Below are positions 8,334-16,228 of a stretch of 56,854 bases of DNA, piece after piece. The DNA comes from CAYUCJ01 sp049282265 (GTDB lineage Bacteria > Desulfobacterota > DSM-4660 > Desulfatiglandales > Desulfatiglandaceae), in assembly GCA_049282265.1 (NCBI GenBank), contig JBAPTR010000067.1:1-56854 (forward strand). The letters run 5' to 3'. A model generated the notes under the pieces. The model was not told where the DNA came from and searched no databases. It worked only from the letters and a program-made list of their open reading frames with translations. Position 1 is the first letter of the stretch; every line of letters begins with the position of its first letter. Both the position numbers and the translations under genes were made by a program.

Positions 8334-8417
8334 TCAGATCCGCTGCAAGTCCTTTTGGGCCACTGTGGAGATTTCTTCGAAATCCGCAATGAGGATTTTA
8401 TTCCTGCCGGTCCCCAT
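8334..8417 (-). CDS. Possible 27-aa leader peptide or gene remnant
   Basis: An ATG at 8417 is preceded by a strong ribosome site (AGGAGG, 5 nt spacing). It opens a 27-codon frame, MGTGRNKILIADFEEISTVA and seven more residues, ending in TGA at 8334-8336. NKILIADFEE resembles the first strand of a response-regulator receiver domain, so this may be the stub of a deleted gene. It may equally be a short peptide coupling ribosomes into the LapA-like gene 11 bp downstream. Only the initiation signal supports it. Confidence 0.35.
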   Translation of the reverse strand: MGTGRNKILIADFEEISTVAQKDLQRI

Positions 8418-8524
8418 AGGTCCTCCTGTCAGTGTAAAAACGACTTATCGTACAGCCAACCGGCTGGAAAAAGCGACAGCTTTTCCCAGTTCCCGGTCAG
8501 CCGATGCTTGGAGCTTATGTCATT

Positions 8525-8965
8525 TCATTCCACTTTGATCTCGATGGTTTTCGGCTTTGCCTTCTCAGTCTTCTGGATATGGAGATTCAGCATGCCACCC
8601 TTGAAGGAAGCCTTGATTTTGGTTTCATCCACATTGTCAGGCAACGTAAAGCTACGGGTGAAGCTCCCGTAAGATCGCTCGACTCGATGGAACTTTTTCC
8701 CTTTCTCTTCTTTTTCCTGTTTTCTCTCTCCCCGAATCGTCAAAACACCGTTGTCCACAGTAATTTTGACATCATCCTTATTGACCTCGGGAATCTCCGC
8801 CTTGATCACGAATGCTTCGTCGGTCTCAGCGATGTCTACCCGGGGAGCCCAGTCCCCTGTTGCGATGACCTCTTGGCCTCCAGCCTGAGGTTGTCCCACC
8901 GCTCTCGTGTAGCGGTCGAACCTGTCCGCAATCTCTCGCCACGGATCCCATGTTACCAGTGCCAT
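8525..8965 (-). CDS. Hsp20/alpha-crystallin small heat-shock protein
   Basis: A 146-residue small heat-shock chaperone that holds unfolded proteins as large oligomers. After a short N-terminal arm (WDPWREIADRFDRYTRA) the alpha-crystallin domain spans ~50-140: WAPRVDIAETDEAFVIKAE, PEVNKDDVKITVDNGVLTI, then the SYGSFTRSFTLPDNV core and the SFKGGMLNLHI strand. The usual C-terminal I-x-I/V anchor is present as TIEIKVE. AGGAGG precedes the ATG at 8965. A 9-bp inverted repeat sits in the upstream leader and may act in heat control (listed separately). Confidence 0.95.
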   Translation of the reverse strand: MALVTWDPWREIADRFDRYTRAVGQPQAGGQEVIATGDWAPRVDIAETDEAFVIKAEIPEVNKDDVKITVDNGVLTIRGERKQEKEEKGKKFHRVERSYGSFTRSFTLPDNVDETKIKASFKGGMLNLHIQKTEKAKPKTIEIKVE

Positions 8966-8998
8966 AATGCACCTCCTAATTTGCGGGATTTGGTTCAG

Positions 8999-9031
8999 CC
9001 CAATGGCAAGTCCCGTATTCAGGCCATTGGG
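8999..9031 (-). promoter_or_regulatory. Hairpin in the hsp20 leader (possible thermosensor or operator)
   Basis: CCCAATGGC at 8999-9007 and GCCATTGGG at 9023-9031 form a perfect 9-bp inverted repeat with a 15-nt loop, about 35 nt upstream of the hsp20 start codon and just outside its ribosome site. Small heat-shock genes are often controlled by RNA hairpins or DNA operators in this position. The sequence is not the CIRCE element. There is no T-tract, which argues against a terminator. Confidence 0.4.
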
Positions 9032-9252
9032 AATTTGGTTTTTCTTTTTATGAAGCGAACTGATTTTTTTCAGGCCTAATTTGTAGTTCTTCCTTCGGCC
9101 TATTTACATGTGGATCTGATCGAACCTCGATGTGGCACTCAGGAAACATTATTCCTAGACATTCCCTCAGCACATAGTCTTCTAAGCAATCTATAAAAGA
9201 CCCCTTCAAAATCACTATTTTTTTAAATTGACCTCCTTCCTTTTGCGACTCA

Positions 9253-10731
9253 CTAGGTAATTTTCAAGTTACAGATCTTGCGGAAATGATGGCCGTAGAT
9301 CGCAAGCGTAATATTCAGCGGGAGCATTTTAGGTCGGCGAAAAAGAGTCCAGAACATGCTCTTCCAGTACTGGAATCGTTCCTTTCCGAAAACACCCAGG
9401 CGGACACTTGAACGCAAGACTGCCAGCAGACGTTGAAAATCCAGGGGGGTCCTGACCTTTGGTCTCTTATACTCCCGGAGGAAGGTCCTCGCTCGTTTAT
9501 AGTAATGCTCGGGTGAATAGATGTGCTGCATCAGGTTTCCGTAGCCTTCGCGCAATACATCAAGCCCCATTATGGGAAGGATGTTGGTTGTGCCGTCTGC
9601 GTTATCTCCGGAGATAGCGTCGATCAGACGGCCCTCCTTTCTCATTCGTTCATAAAGTCTTGTGCCGGGAGGAGCGTTCAGCAAGCCCACCATGGCCGTG
9701 ACGATGCCGCTCTTTTGGATAAAGTCAATCTGCCGCTGAAAGATGGACGGCGTGTCACTGTCGAATCCCACAATGAAGCCACCGGTCACTTGCAGTCCGG
9801 CCCGCTGCATGCGCTTTACACTCTCCAGGAGGTCTCGGTCCTTGTTCTGCTTTTTGTTGCATTCAGCCAGACCCTCTTCACTGGGCGTTTCGATTCCGAT
9901 GAAGACCGCATCAAAACCCGCTTGGACCATCATTTCCATCAGCGGCTCGTCATCGGCCAGGTTGACCGAGGCCTCTGTGTTGAAAGGGACGCCCTTCTTG
10001 CCTTTCTGCCATTGGATAAGTGCCGGCAGGAGATGGTTCTTCAGATAGCCTTTGTTGCCGATAAAGTTGTCATCCACAAAAAAGACCTGTCCACGCCACC
10101 CTTTATCGTAAAGCCCGTCCAGCTCGGCAATAATCTGCTCGGCTGTTTTGATGCGTGGGCGATGCCCGAATAGTGCGGTTATGTTACAGAAATCACAATT
10201 GAATGGACAGCCACGTGAAAACTGGATGCTCATCGAAGCATAATGTTTGAAATCCATCAACTCCCACAAAGGGGCAGGTGTTTTTCGAATGTCGCAAAAC
10301 CCGGATGTCTCGTAGATGTGCCTGGCTTTTCCCTTCTCCAGATCCGCCAGAAAGGCGGGAAGGGTCAGTTCGGCCTCATTGAGTACAAAATGGTCCACAT
10401 CCTCAAACGCATCGTATTCGTTGGTGAAAAGCGGCCCACCGGCTATGACCTTGAGATTCGCCTCCTTACACCGGGCGATGATCTCGCGTGCCGAATCTCT
10501 TTGCACAACCATGCCGCTGATAAAAGCGCAATCAGCCCACGCCAGGTCTTTTTCAGTGAGCTTGGCCACATTCACATCAACCAGCTTCTTGGGCCATTCT
10601 TTGGGCAGCATTGCCCCTATCGTCAGAAGGCCCAGGGGAGGTAAGGCCGCCCTTTTTCGAATGAATTTAAGGGCGTATTTGAAACTCCAAAAGGTAGCCG
10701 GATACTCCGGATAAATCAGCAAAATTCTCAT
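9253..10731 (-). CDS. B12-binding domain radical SAM enzyme with DUF4070-type C-terminus
   Basis: A 492-residue cytosolic enzyme. The first ~150 residues are a cobalamin-binding Rossmann domain starting MRILLIYPEYPATFWSF, with LPPLGLLTIGAMLP. The radical-SAM core carries CPFNCDFC (the CxxxCxxC 4Fe-4S ligands) and GGFIVGFDSDTPSIFQ further on. The ~160-residue C-terminal part fits DUF4070. This layout and the N-terminal wording resemble the HpnP hopanoid C-2 methylase group, but many relatives have unknown substrates and no hopanoid genes are nearby. The start at 10731 follows AAAGGAG; an upstream in-frame start at 10746 lacks one. Unlike the B12-binding stub at 5480-6466, this gene is complete. 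Confidence 0.88.
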   Translation of the reverse strand: MRILLIYPEYPATFWSFKYALKFIRKRAALPPLGLLTIGAMLPKEWPKKLVDVNVAKLTEKDLAWADCAFISGMVVQRDSAREIIARCKEANLKVIAGGPLFTNEYDAFEDVDHFVLNEAELTLPAFLADLEKGKARHIYETSGFCDIRKTPAPLWELMDFKHYASMSIQFSRGCPFNCDFCNITALFGHRPRIKTAEQIIAELDGLYDKGWRGQVFFVDDNFIGNKGYLKNHLLPALIQWQKGKKGVPFNTEASVNLADDEPLMEMMVQAGFDAVFIGIETPSEEGLAECNKKQNKDRDLLESVKRMQRAGLQVTGGFIVGFDSDTPSIFQRQIDFIQKSGIVTAMVGLLNAPPGTRLYERMRKEGRLIDAISGDNADGTTNILPIMGLDVLREGYGNLMQHIYSPEHYYKRARTFLREYKRPKVRTPLDFQRLLAVLRSSVRLGVFGKERFQYWKSMFWTLFRRPKMLPLNITLAIYGHHFRKICNLKIT

Positions 10732-10849
10732 GGGCGCTCCTTTCACATATCAAAATTATTCTTGCTTATTTCGCTTTTCTTAACATTGCCTTTGGATTCC
10801 GGTCTTCTCTTTTCCAGCTCCAATGCCTGGCCGGCAGGTTATCCGGAAG

Positions 10850-11215
10850 TCATATCCAAACGTCATCCTCCGCCGTCATTTCACCGCCTGCATCACCTGT
10901 ATTAATGGTACCTGCAGGTTCGACGAGCATAATTTTACATTCCTCTTTGGCGAAAGGCCTGTGCTCAACTTTCTTTGGGACCACGATCATCTCTCCCGCC
11001 TTCAAATCAATCATACCATCCCGGAATTCGATTGTCATCTCTCCTTCAAGAACAATGAACACTTCATCCGTATCATCATGGGCGTGCCAAACGAAGTCTC
11101 CCTGGAATTTCGAAAGCTTGAAATGGTATTCATTCATTCTGGCGATAATCTTTGGAGACCAGTGGTCGGAAAACCCGGCGAGTTTTTCCTGAAGATTTAT
11201 TGCTGCGATATCCAT
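10850..11215 (-). CDS. Cupin-domain protein
   Basis: A 121-residue single-domain cupin. The two metal-binding motifs are visible: FVWHAHDDTDEVFIVLEGEM (H-x-H, E) and the second motif LKAGEMIVVPKKVEHRPFA with its histidine. Cupins of this size are often metal-dependent isomerases, dioxygenases or sensors, and nothing here fixes the reaction. It is divergent from the acyl-CoA ligase at 11376, so the two share the 160-bp control region between them. Length is typical. Confidence 0.85.
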   Translation of the reverse strand: MDIAAINLQEKLAGFSDHWSPKIIARMNEYHFKLSKFQGDFVWHAHDDTDEVFIVLEGEMTIEFRDGMIDLKAGEMIVVPKKVEHRPFAKEECKIMLVEPAGTINTGDAGGEMTAEDDVWI

Positions 11216-11375
11216 GCCATTTCCCCATATTTTTTAATATCAAACGGCTGTTTTGGACCGACAGGCAAAATAGGGTGCCCCTTTCACCTTCAGTCTATCA
11301 TTTCTATTGACAAATGTGTCAAATTATCTCAGGAAATAGGATGGCCATGGTGCTTGATCCTGTTTCACCTCGAAA

Positions 11376-12890
11376 ATGGAGGAATACGCTTTGAACCTGT
11401 CCAACATGATTATCCAGGGTGCCAGATACTTTCCCGACAAACAAGCCATCGTTTTCGAGGATACGCGCTTTACCTACCGGGAGCTCAACGACTCGGTGAG
11501 TCTTGTGGCCTCCTACCTGAGAGACCGGGGAATCAAACGAAATGACCAGGTTGCCCTCTACTGTGAAAATCGGCCTGAGTGGATCATGCTCTATTACGGC
11601 ATCATACGACTTGGAGCCGCTGTGGTTTGCGTGAGTTCGGCCTACCGGAGCACGGAACTGGAGTACCTCCTCACCGACTCTGCGCCGGCCTGCGTAGTCA
11701 CGTCCGAGAGCCTTGTGGATCATATCCCCGACATATCTAAGATATCCCAAATCAGCGACATTTTCGTCATCGAGAGAGATGACAGACTGGCGAGGTTGTG
11801 TCAAAAAGAGATGTCCTCGCCGGAAGAGCCCTTCCCGAGCGCCGACTGTGATGCGGATGACACCTGCGTGATCCTTTACACGGGGGGTACTACGGGCATA
11901 CCCAAGGGGGCCATGCTTACTCACAGAAACCTCCTGTACACCGCCCAAAACGTCTGTTATCACGAACGAATGGTTGTGGAGGACAGGGGGCTTTGCTTTT
12001 TGCCCCTGAATCACGTCTTTGCCGGCAACCACATCATGAATTCCATATTCCATGCCTTTGGGACTCTTGTCCTCCACAAGGGATTTGATATGGACGAGAT
12101 CGTCTCGTCGATCGAGGCAAACAGCGTCACCCGTCTCTATGCGGTCCCCACCGTTTACATCCGGCTTCTCAATACCCCCGAGTGCCACAACCGCCTCCGG
12201 TCGGTAGGTTATTCCTTCTCCGCGGCCACCAGCATGCCCTCGGAAATCGTCCGCCAGTGGAATGACACCTTCGGCCTCAATATACATGAGGCCTACGGCA
12301 TGACCGAAAGCTCCTCCCTGGTAACGTTCAACCACCTTTACCGGCACAAAATCGGATCCGTGGGAACGCCGGCTGGGATCGTGGAGGTAAGGATCGCGGA
12401 CAACAGCGGAAAGCCGGTACCCCAGGGAGACGAGGGAGAGATCCTGATTCGGGGGCCAAACGTTATGAAGGGATATTATAACCGCCCGGAAGAGACCGCC
12501 AGGGCAATGGAAGGTGGTTGGCTCCATTCCGGAGATCTGGGCCGTACCGATGAGGAGGGCTACCTCCACATCGTGGATCGAATCAAGGACATGATCATCA
12601 GCGGAGGGTTGAACATCTACCCAACCGAGGTCGAGGATGTGCTCTACCGCCATGATTTCGTTGAGGAATGCGCGGTGGCCGGACTTCCCCATGAAGAATA
12701 CGGAGAGGCAGTGGCCGCCTTTGTCAGGCTGAAATCCGGGTATGAGGCCTCGGAATCGGATTTGATAAAGTTCTGCAAGGAGCGAATGGCATCTTTCAAG
12801 GCTCCTAAGAAAATAGTCTTTGTGAAGGATTTTCCCAGAACGCCGCAGGGAAAACTCCTGAAGCGTGAACTCAGGAAATACTCCTTCTGA
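11376..12890 (+). CDS. AMP-forming acyl-CoA ligase
   Basis: A ~500-residue member of the ANL superfamily that activates a carboxylic acid with ATP and CoA. Visible motifs are the P-loop LYTGGTTGIPKGAMLTH, the A5 motif YGMTESSSL, LHSGDLGR, the hinge DRIKDMIISGGLNIYPTEVE and the catalytic lysine in TPQGKLLKREL near the C-terminus. Substrate is not readable; relatives take medium- or long-chain or aromatic acids. GGAGG within the first codons lies 8 nt before a TTG at 11391, so that TTG (499 aa, starting LNLSNMIIQGA) is a likelier start than the ATG at 11376. The aconitase X genes follow on the same strand after 50 bp and may form one operon with it. Confidence 0.93.
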   Translation: MEEYALNLSNMIIQGARYFPDKQAIVFEDTRFTYRELNDSVSLVASYLRDRGIKRNDQVALYCENRPEWIMLYYGIIRLGAAVVCVSSAYRSTELEYLLTDSAPACVVTSESLVDHIPDISKISQISDIFVIERDDRLARLCQKEMSSPEEPFPSADCDADDTCVILYTGGTTGIPKGAMLTHRNLLYTAQNVCYHERMVVEDRGLCFLPLNHVFAGNHIMNSIFHAFGTLVLHKGFDMDEIVSSIEANSVTRLYAVPTVYIRLLNTPECHNRLRSVGYSFSAATSMPSEIVRQWNDTFGLNIHEAYGMTESSSLVTFNHLYRHKIGSVGTPAGIVEVRIADNSGKPVPQGDEGEILIRGPNVMKGYYNRPEETARAMEGGWLHSGDLGRTDEEGYLHIVDRIKDMIISGGLNIYPTEVEDVLYRHDFVEECAVAGLPHEEYGEAVAAFVRLKSGYEASESDLIKFCKERMASFKAPKKIVFVKDFPRTPQGKLLKRELRKYSF

Positions 12891-12940
12891 CTTTAACAGA
12901 TGCATCCGGCATCGCAGACATGAGAGGCAGGGTTCGAATT

Positions 12941-14197
12941 ATGCAACTCACCAGGCAACAGGAAGATATGTTCGAGGGCAAAAAAGGCCCCGGTGCCAGA
13001 CGCGCCATGGAGATCCTCGTCGCTTATGGGGATGTGTACGATGCGAAGCGCATGATCCCGGTTTCAAGCGTCCACATGGCGGGGAATTTTCCAGTACTCA
13101 TGGACGAGGGGATACAATGGCTGGAGGACCTTGCCCGGGACGGAACCCGGGTCCAGGTTTATACGACCAAGAACCCGGAGATGTATGATTTTGAAGAGGC
13201 CGATGAACTCAATATCCCCATGGCCTACCAGGTAAGGCAGAACAGGATACATGATGCCCTGAAATCCCTCGGAGTCACCCTGACCTATTCCTGCCACCAC
13301 TACCTGGTGGGGAACGTGCCCCGGTTCGGGGATCACATCGCCTGGGCCTCTTCGGGGAGCCAGGCGTTCGCCAATTCCGTGATTGGGGCACGCTCCAACC
13401 GCGACGGTGATCATGCCGCCCTGGCAGCGGCCATAACGGGCGCCATTCCCGAATGGGGGCTGCATCTGGATGAAAACCGGAAAGGTGAACTCATCATTGA
13501 CGTCGGTAGGCTTGACTTGGAAAAGTACGGCCCGGCCGATTACAAGGCCCTTGGCTGGCATCTGGGGAAAGCCGTGGGAGCGAGAATTCCGGTGTTCGTG
13601 AATCTTCCCCGTGACATGCACATTGAGGAAATAAAAGGACTCCTCTATACCCTGACCGTGACCGGAGCGACCGGGCTTATTCATTTGGTCGGCATAACCC
13701 CGGAGGCCATTACGGTGGAGGCCGCACTTGCAGGAGGCCCTCCTCCCCTCCCCGAAATCACACCTTCACAGGAAGATGTGAACCGTGCCTATCTGGAAAT
13801 CTCCAGCAGTTCAGAGGATAAGGTGGACATGGTGATCTTCGGCTGTCCCCAGTGCTCCATTCAGGAAGTTAGAGAAATCGCCGATCTCCTGGGAGACCGC
13901 AAGATTCACCCCGACACCCGGCTCTGGATCTGCACCTCGGCATGGGTCAAGACGCTTTGCAAACGAATGGGCCTCCTGGACAGTCTCCGTGCCTCTGGAG
14001 CCCGAGTTGTAGCGGATGTGGGCGCAGCGGACGGCCCCCACCTCTACCTGAGGGAGCAGGGGGTCCGAGTGCTCGCCATCAACTCGGCCAGGGGCAGCTA
14101 CTACGCCCACAACCTCTTCGGCATGGATACCTGGTTCGGTTCCACCAGGGAATGTGTCGAGTCGGCCCTGTCCGGCAAATGGGAGGGGAGAAAGTGA
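12941..14197 (+). CDS. Aconitase X, catalytic (large) subunit
   Basis: A 418-residue protein of the aconitase X (AcnX, formerly DUF521) family of Fe-S dehydratases. The three cysteines expected to hold the cluster are seen in TYSCHHYLVGN, FGCPQCSIQEV and WICTSAWVKT. The start MQLTRQQEDMFEGKKGPGARR matches the family's usual beginning; a start 21 bp upstream is possible but less typical. Characterised AcnX enzymes are cis-3-hydroxy-L-proline dehydratase in bacteria and mevalonate-5-phosphate dehydratase in archaea. Separate large and small subunits are used in the archaeal form. Neither proline nor mevalonate genes are next to it, so the substrate is open. Its stop overlaps the small subunit start by four bases. 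Confidence 0.92.
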   Translation: MQLTRQQEDMFEGKKGPGARRAMEILVAYGDVYDAKRMIPVSSVHMAGNFPVLMDEGIQWLEDLARDGTRVQVYTTKNPEMYDFEEADELNIPMAYQVRQNRIHDALKSLGVTLTYSCHHYLVGNVPRFGDHIAWASSGSQAFANSVIGARSNRDGDHAALAAAITGAIPEWGLHLDENRKGELIIDVGRLDLEKYGPADYKALGWHLGKAVGARIPVFVNLPRDMHIEEIKGLLYTLTVTGATGLIHLVGITPEAITVEAALAGGPPPLPEITPSQEDVNRAYLEISSSSEDKVDMVIFGCPQCSIQEVREIADLLGDRKIHPDTRLWICTSAWVKTLCKRMGLLDSLRASGARVVADVGAADGPHLYLREQGVRVLAINSARGSYYAHNLFGMDTWFGSTRECVESALSGKWEGRK

Positions 14198-14601
14198 TAA
14201 AACTCAGGGCGAAAACCGTGATGCCGGGCGTGGCGGAAGGGGAAGCCATTGTCTCCCGAACTGCCATATCCTTTACAGGAGGTATGGATCCAGATACGGG
14301 AATCATTCGGGAACCCGGTCACGAGCTGGAGGGGCAGAGCGTTGCGGGCAAGATCCTTGTCTTTCCGGCAGGCAAGGGATCAACAACCGGTTCCTGGCAG
14401 TTCTACGCCGCATTCAAGAGGGGCACTGCGCCTGAAGGGATCATAAATGTGAAGGCCGAGGGCGTGGTGGCGATCAGCGCCATCATCACAGGCACGCCCA
14501 TGGTCCACGAACTTGAACAAGACCCCCTTGAGGTGATCCAGACGGGGGATTTTGTTCGAATCGACGCAGATAACGGTTTTGTCGAGATCGAAAAAGGCTA
14601 A
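14194..14601 (+). CDS. Aconitase X, swivel (small) subunit
   Basis: A 135-residue DUF126 swivelling domain, partner of the preceding AcnX large subunit. It starts at GTG 14194, overlapping the upstream TGA (GTGA), with GGGAGGGGAG just before it, so the two subunits are translationally coupled. The active-site loop FPAGKGSTTGSWQFY holds the conserved serine-threonine cluster, and AIITGTPMVHELEQDP is the typical later motif. In fused bacterial AcnX proteins this domain is part of one polypeptide. It is the last gene before a convergent boundary. Confidence 0.9.
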   Translation: MIKLRAKTVMPGVAEGEAIVSRTAISFTGGMDPDTGIIREPGHELEGQSVAGKILVFPAGKGSTTGSWQFYAAFKRGTAPEGIINVKAEGVVAISAIITGTPMVHELEQDPLEVIQTGDFVRIDADNGFVEIEKG

Positions 14602-14620
14602 CCTGGGCTATGAGGGTGTC

Positions 14621-14649
14621 CAGGGGCTCCCTTAAACACAGAGCCCCTG
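14621..14649. terminator. Hairpin between convergent transcripts
   Basis: CAGGGGCTC at 14621-14629 and GAGCCCCTG at 14641-14649 make a perfect 9-bp GC-rich stem with an 11-nt loop. It lies 20 bp after the AcnX small-subunit stop and 15 bp after the stop of the leftward binding-protein gene, so it could serve both strands. The T-tract is poor on either side, so termination efficiency is uncertain. Confidence 0.5.
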
Positions 14650-14663
14650 AAATACTAATGTGG

Positions 14664-15920
14664 CTATTTTTTTGTATAGATGTGACGCACCGGGAAAAGA
14701 CCGACCTTTACCGACTTACCGTTCTGCACCTGGTCGATACGTATCTTGTCCACACCCTCGATATCGCCCTTGCCATAGGTTAGCGGCGTGCTGCTTATGT
14801 CACCGGTACGAAGGTTTTTGATCCTGTAGAAACCGTCCTCCAGCACGTCACGGCGCGTAAGCTTTTTAAAGGGCACCTTTTCCATGGCAAGCCGCAATGC
14901 ATCAACCTGGATCATGCCCTCAAGGATCCCTGCCTCATACATGATGTGGGTAATCCGCTTGCCGGGGTGATACTTCTCCTGCAAATCGTTGCAGAACTTT
15001 ATCCCGGGAGTGCCCAGGTCATCCATGGGGCGGAAACTGCCGGCGCAGACATAACCGTCACCCAGCTTACCCATGGCCGCGGCCAACACGGCGGCGTGAC
15101 CTGGTGCAGCAGTGCCGAAGGTCATCTTGTAGGGCTGATAGGGTCCCATGCCCAGTCTGACCATCTCCTTTATCGTTGGCTGTGCACCGGGATTAATCAT
15201 AACGCCCAGGGCAAGATCAACGCCCTTTTTCTTCAGCCATGTAAGCTGGGTGGTCGGCGGCGAGGTAGGCACGAGGGGCACATACTGGGTTCCCACAAAC
15301 TCGTAGCCGATCTTTTTAAGGTACGCCTTCATCTCAGGTATCTCAATCGACCTTCCCATGGCGTTATCGGCAGTCAGGTAAGCAACCCGTGGTTTCCTTT
15401 TTTTCTTCCAGTTCGCTTTGAACCAGTCGGCGATGGCGGCCAAGGAATCGGTGTAGATAGGGTAATAGGTGAAGATGCTTTGGGGTGGCGTCAGGAGATA
15501 GGATCCGGTGGCCATGCTCGTGGCGCCCATATGGTCCGCCCATAATCTGTCTTTGATTGCGAGCGCAATGGGTGACCCCGATATCCGGGCGACCAGCATC
15601 CCTTTGGCCTTGAGCTCTTCATAGATTGACAGGGCCTTGGCCGGCTTGAGCTCATCATCCCGCCAAAGCACCTTCAGGGTTATATCGGCGGGAAATTTCT
15701 CTTTTAGCCACGGAGCCAGCATCTTTGTGTCATTTACATACTGGGAATAGTCCTCAATGCCGGCTAGGACTGCCGCTGAATCCTCAGCAAAGGGACCGGT
15801 CAGCGACTGGGTGCCGCCGATATAGAGTACTTTTTCTGCATGGGCGCTGACAGGCACTAGGGAAATTGCCATCATTAGAATAATCGCGCCAGCTGCTGAC
15901 ATCCATCTTATTTTAGCCAT
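14664..15920 (-). CDS. ABC transporter substrate-binding protein (Leu/Ile/Val-type), system 1
   Basis: A 418-residue periplasmic binding protein of the branched-chain amino-acid type. Residues 1-28 are a Sec signal ending VPVSAHA, and the mature part starts EKVLYIGGTQSLTGPFAED, the family's usual first strand. TAAGGAGG precedes the ATG. It is the last gene of the minus-strand island and follows the permease, ligase and ATPase genes of system 1, separated from LivM by a 308-bp gap with hairpins that could uncouple its expression. In anaerobes such binding proteins serve aromatic acids and other solutes as often as amino acids, so the ligand is not assigned. Confidence 0.92.
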   Translation of the reverse strand: MAKIRWMSAAGAIILMMAISLVPVSAHAEKVLYIGGTQSLTGPFAEDSAAVLAGIEDYSQYVNDTKMLAPWLKEKFPADITLKVLWRDDELKPAKALSIYEELKAKGMLVARISGSPIALAIKDRLWADHMGATSMATGSYLLTPPQSIFTYYPIYTDSLAAIADWFKANWKKKRKPRVAYLTADNAMGRSIEIPEMKAYLKKIGYEFVGTQYVPLVPTSPPTTQLTWLKKKGVDLALGVMINPGAQPTIKEMVRLGMGPYQPYKMTFGTAAPGHAAVLAAAMGKLGDGYVCAGSFRPMDDLGTPGIKFCNDLQEKYHPGKRITHIMYEAGILEGMIQVDALRLAMEKVPFKKLTRRDVLEDGFYRIKNLRTGDISSTPLTYGKGDIEGVDKIRIDQVQNGKSVKVGLFPVRHIYTKK

Positions 15921-16228
15921 GATTTTCCTCCTTAATAATTCAAAGCATGATTTAGGATACGCGCTCGGTCAACCCTTTTTTTAAATTGAGATTTCTTTCA
16001 CCTCCTTTCTCCGTTTTCGTGTTTACAAACTATACTTGATGACTTTGTAAAAAGTCATCATCGTGTCCACGGACGGGCACGGAAATCAATGGGGTGCAGT
16101 GTAACCCATCGATTTGTAAGCAAACCGAAAATCGCATTTTTCGGTTTCCGTGAATAAAAAGTCCATGGAGGGGCTTTTTACGATTCCATCATACTTGGGT
16201 CGTTCAGTGAAGGTGTAGCACCCCCATT
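15921..16228. other. 308-bp gap with hairpins between livM and the binding-protein gene
   Basis: The gap interrupts an otherwise tight operon. It contains two perfect stems: GATGACTTT/AAAGTCATC at 16038-16059 (4-nt loop) and AAACCGAAAA/TTTTCGGTTT at 16122-16147. It also contains a repeat-like element described separately. Such hairpins between permease and binding-protein genes commonly stabilise or attenuate messages so that the binding protein is made in excess. No open frame of interest is present. Confidence 0.5.
16037..16192. repeat. Short palindromic element with imperfect terminal repeats
   Basis: The left end TTGATGACTTTGTAAAAAGTC and the complement of the right end (TGATGGAATCGTAAAAAGCC) share the pattern TGATG....GTAAAAAG, giving imperfect ~20-bp terminal inverted repeats around ~155 bp with no coding capacity. 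A similar but smaller element with TTGATGA ends occurs at 43711-43762. This suggests a dispersed non-autonomous repeat family. Confidence 0.4.

Noticed and set aside
11319..12905. 528-codon minus-strand open frame
   Set aside because: It is fully antisense to the acyl-CoA ligase with all its ANL motifs; no domain or ribosome site is visible.
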